Positions 62,901 through 64,000 of a stretch of 64,000 nucleotides of DNA are shown here, in pieces (the first letter of the stretch is position 1; each line of letters begins with the position of its first letter). Made by a program: the position numbers and the translations under genes. The stretch lies in the NCBI RefSeq assembly GCF_017942085.1, contig NZ_JAGKSP010000002.1, positions 558,001-622,000 on the forward strand. Reading direction: 5' to 3'. Source of the stretch: Paenibacillus lignilyticus (GTDB lineage Bacteria; Bacillota; Bacilli; Paenibacillales; Paenibacillaceae). The notes beneath the pieces are model-generated. The model was not told the origin of the DNA and made no database searches. It worked only from the letters and a program-made list of their open reading frames with translations.

Positions 62901-63897
62901 TCCCTTTGATCTGAATACCAGTTGTATCGTCTCCCCAAGCGTATCCAGGCGTATTGGTATGCGTCACATACTTAGCATCGATTCCGTCCATGATGTTGTT
63001 GTTTGAATTGTTCGTGCTGATCGAGCTCGCGAACAGCTTCAATCCTTTAATCTGAATGTACGATTTGTTAGCAAGATTGAATGCGTACTGACGAGCTTTG
63101 ACTTCCACATTCGTCGGGCTGCCTCCACCCGGAGCTTGGAGGTACAAAGTCCCTGCCGAATAGTACCACTCTTTGGCTGTATCGAGTAAATTCAGCTTGC
63201 CGTATAGATAATACCGGCTTCCCGCTCCCGGAACGGCATCGGAAGGAACCGTATTGAACGTAACGGAACCGACGGCGGAATTCGTAATTACGCTTGTCTG
63301 GGCAACCCAGTGGTTCGGTGCGTCTACCCAAATCCGGGCTCCGGTATAATAACCGGCCGCTTGCGTAAGACCGGAATCGGAAACCTGCGTAACCGAGCCT
63401 CCGGCAGCCGTTCTAAACTGAGGGTTGCTAAGTACAGCGTCTTGGTCCGTAATGTTCGGCCACCTGGCCTCGATCATCATTTCCCCATTCACGAAGACTT
63501 GATTTTCCGCACCCAGTCCTAGCGTTGTGGTCGCTTTGTACACAGATCCCGAGTGGACGGACCATCCCGCTGTCACCGCATCCGCTCCACTTACCGTTAC
63601 CGTTTCCCCCGTATAAGCTTGATAGGTAATCAAATTGCCGGCCGAACCCGAATTGGCGGGCGTTATTGTCTCCCGGTAAGTACCGCCGCGGATTATGACT
63701 GTGTCTCCTGCGACTGCGATGCTTGCTGCTTTTTGAATGGTTTTGAAAGGCGATGCTTGCGTGCCCGAATTGGTGTCGCTCCCTGTTGTCGCGACATAGT
63801 AGGAGGTTGCTGCATTTGCAATTTGTGGACCCGTGACATACACGCTTAAAGCAATCAGAACCGATAATGCGAGCAAATAGTACCTTCTGAACATCAT
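59908..63897 (-). CDS. Multidomain secreted beta-helix carbohydrate-active protein
   Basis: 1329 residues. Signal peptide (~1-29, ending ANAA). Residues ~30-600 are a right-handed beta-helix opening with SYYVATTGSDTNSGTQASPF, with turns such as NSVVNNEIHECDYNG. Then two CBM4/9-like sandwiches (~615-760 and ~775-905, NSDFENGLNSWTK, NPGFESDFTGW), a CBM6/35-like domain (~920-1055, YEAENGTFAVG), a fibronectin III domain (~1065-1150, APTNLASPSKTDTSVDLTW) and a C-terminal LamG-like DUF1349 sandwich (~1160-1325). It probably degrades a plant or microbial polysaccharide outside the cell. ATG 63897 (or 63894) follows GGAGGGG. Confidence 0.9.
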   Translation of the reverse strand: MMFRRYYLLALSVLIALSVYVTGPQIANAATSYYVATTGSDTNSGTQASPFKTIQKAASIAVAGDTVIIRGGTYRETITPANSGSAGNLITYQAYTGETVTVSGADAVTAGWSVHSGSVYKATTTLGLGAENQVFVNGEMMIEARWPNITDQDAVLSNPQFRTAAGGSVTQVSDSGLTQAAGYYTGARIWVDAPNHWVAQTSVITNSAVGSVTFNTVPSDAVPGAGSRYYLYGKLNLLDTAKEWYYSAGTLYLQAPGGGSPTNVEVKARQYAFNLANKSYIQIKGLKLFASSISTNNSNNNIMDGIDAKYVTHTNTPGYAWGDDTTGIQIKGNNNVLKNSQVAYSSGNCVVVTGSGNSVVNNEIHECDYNGTDDAGIYVSSYYTAPNTLLAYNTIYKTGRGAILPKTTSAVRITYNDISHFSTLMDDAGAIYVFRTDGAGSEIDHNYIHDGDEGLVSGIYLDNGSSNFLIHHNVMWNLALGFAMNPPSHFNLIYNNTLYGIEGIMGGDDYYSFQIFNNILEIAAPSNYAVWGKNLHADVSDLRFVNSGAGNFRLQSGSKAIDAGQVIAGVTDGYTGSLPDVGAYEYGGADWTPGRNFASPPSASFSLTNTSYKNLLANSDFENGLNSWTKTNAQTAVTESSSFSGWSRVKLGTSADGVQQVITGLSPNTTYTLSGWGSVGASGTTVRLGINSYGGSDQYVTFDTTSQTRKSLNFTTGAANTSATIYYLRPAGGSANAYGDAFGVTLVQPAADTLFIEPVTSDYLANSLTNPGFESDFTGWPVDWTNTSITTTAANVHSGTKAMQLGTGTAGRVQSFASPVVGAVYRLGGWVKVTNPSETVFIGIGFVNSGGSTFLEHKMNFHSTGYEYKEILFKVPAGTTSFNVFPFILGATGLAYVDDLTLNRVQLSGGGSGGTTTTVYEAENGTFAVGAQQQNASNASGGKVVGNINSVGAYSQIASVNGAAGGNASLVIRYANGYADNRSLSLYVNGVDVQQITFAPTGSWNTFADTAAITIPLNVGTGNTIKLQRDSADVNAADIDKYTITTSGGTSDTTAPSAPTNLASPSKTDTSVDLTWTASTDNVSVTGYDIYRGGTTLCGSTTTATSFTCTGLTANTAYSFTVKAKDAATNVSAASSALNITTNAVSGLPSPWLNQDIGSVGIAGSTTYASSTFTISGAGIDIWGTADSYQFAYRTMNGDGEIVARVANVQNTDGNAKAGVMIRESLAAGSKHAMMNLTPGGESQFIRRTSTDGTSVYTSGGGHPAPYWVKLVRSGTTISAYTSANGSSWSLVGAETISMTTDVYVGLAVLSKVNTMLNTSTIDNVSVIP

Positions 63898-63910
63898 TTC
63901 CCCTCCAATT

Positions 63911-63968
63911 TGTTAGTGCACGAATACTAACACGATCCATTTTCCAACCAGTAAATAAAGCGCTTTCA
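63911..63968 (-). promoter_or_regulatory. Operator-like palindrome and cre-like site of the multidomain protein gene
   Basis: TGTTAGT and ACTAACA form a perfect inverted repeat with an 8-nt spacer (63911-63932), within 20 bp of the start. TGAAAGCGCTTTAT (minus strand, 63968-63955) matches the cre consensus except for the last two bases. Both point to carbon-source control. Confidence 0.5.
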
Positions 63969-64000
63969 TATTCAACTTTAATGGAGTACGGTTTCGATAA

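Overview
The window looks like a chromosomal segment of a Paenibacillus-like, spore-forming Firmicute. The reasons are purine-rich GGAGG ribosome sites throughout, YesN/YesM sugar-sensing pairs, LplB/LplC-type ABC permeases with lipoprotein binding proteins, S-layer homology (SLH) proteins, germination-receptor remnants and B. subtilis yrk-type sulfur genes. No rRNA, tRNA or CRISPR array was seen. Most genes lie on the minus strand. I assigned families by reading motifs, not by database search.

Layout. (1) 1-10.7 kb: one minus-strand operon for an N-acetylglucosamine (GlcNAc)-containing glycan. It runs GlcNAc-type kinase, SIS protein, cytoplasmic GH84 enzyme, ABC importer, Gfo/Idh/MocA oxidoreductase, a GNAT-PP2C fusion and a GlmU-like nucleotidyltransferase cut by the window edge. 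(2) 10.9-16.7 kb: an SLH protein and a 1203-residue secreted protein of unknown type. A ~135-bp non-coding element lies upstream of both (1) and (2), with a 26-bp identical core, so the two units are probably co-regulated. Together they are the best candidate here for an undescribed system: outside capture or cleavage, import, then cytoplasmic GlcNAc release. (3) 16.7-22.2 kb: a phosphoester unit (two phosphodiesterase-like enzymes, ComB-like and HAD phosphatases) behind a GlpP antiterminator gene and a leader terminator. (4) 22.3-36.1 kb: a plant-polysaccharide locus (GH43, unknown toroid-like protein, aldo/keto reductase, beta-helix protein, ABC importer) with a divergent YesN/YesM pair. (5) 36.2-38.5 kb: InhA-like M6 metalloprotease.

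(6) 38.9-59.9 kb is visibly A+T-richer and looks like an acquired stress island bordered by wreckage. It starts with a decayed spore-germination receptor operon. Two arsenic units with different ArsR operators follow (ArsI; and ArsC-like, ArsR, ArsB, ArsC and a dual-specificity phosphatase). Next come a transposon-gene remnant, a partial c-di-AMP riboswitch, a cupin and small membrane proteins. Then there is a CstR-controlled persulfide operon (TauE, rhodaneses, TusA proteins, persulfide-dioxygenase-like enzyme, DsrE-like protein) with a readable promoter and operators. It ends with a second-type Lgt, and a KtrB potassium channel flanked by two closely related ArsB/NhaD-family transporters, all three behind attenuator-like leaders. 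(7) 59.7-64 kb: a signal-peptide-only gene relic and a 1329-residue multidomain secreted beta-helix protein.

Several starts were moved downstream of the longest open frame where a ribosome site, a gene overlap or an intervening terminator decided it.
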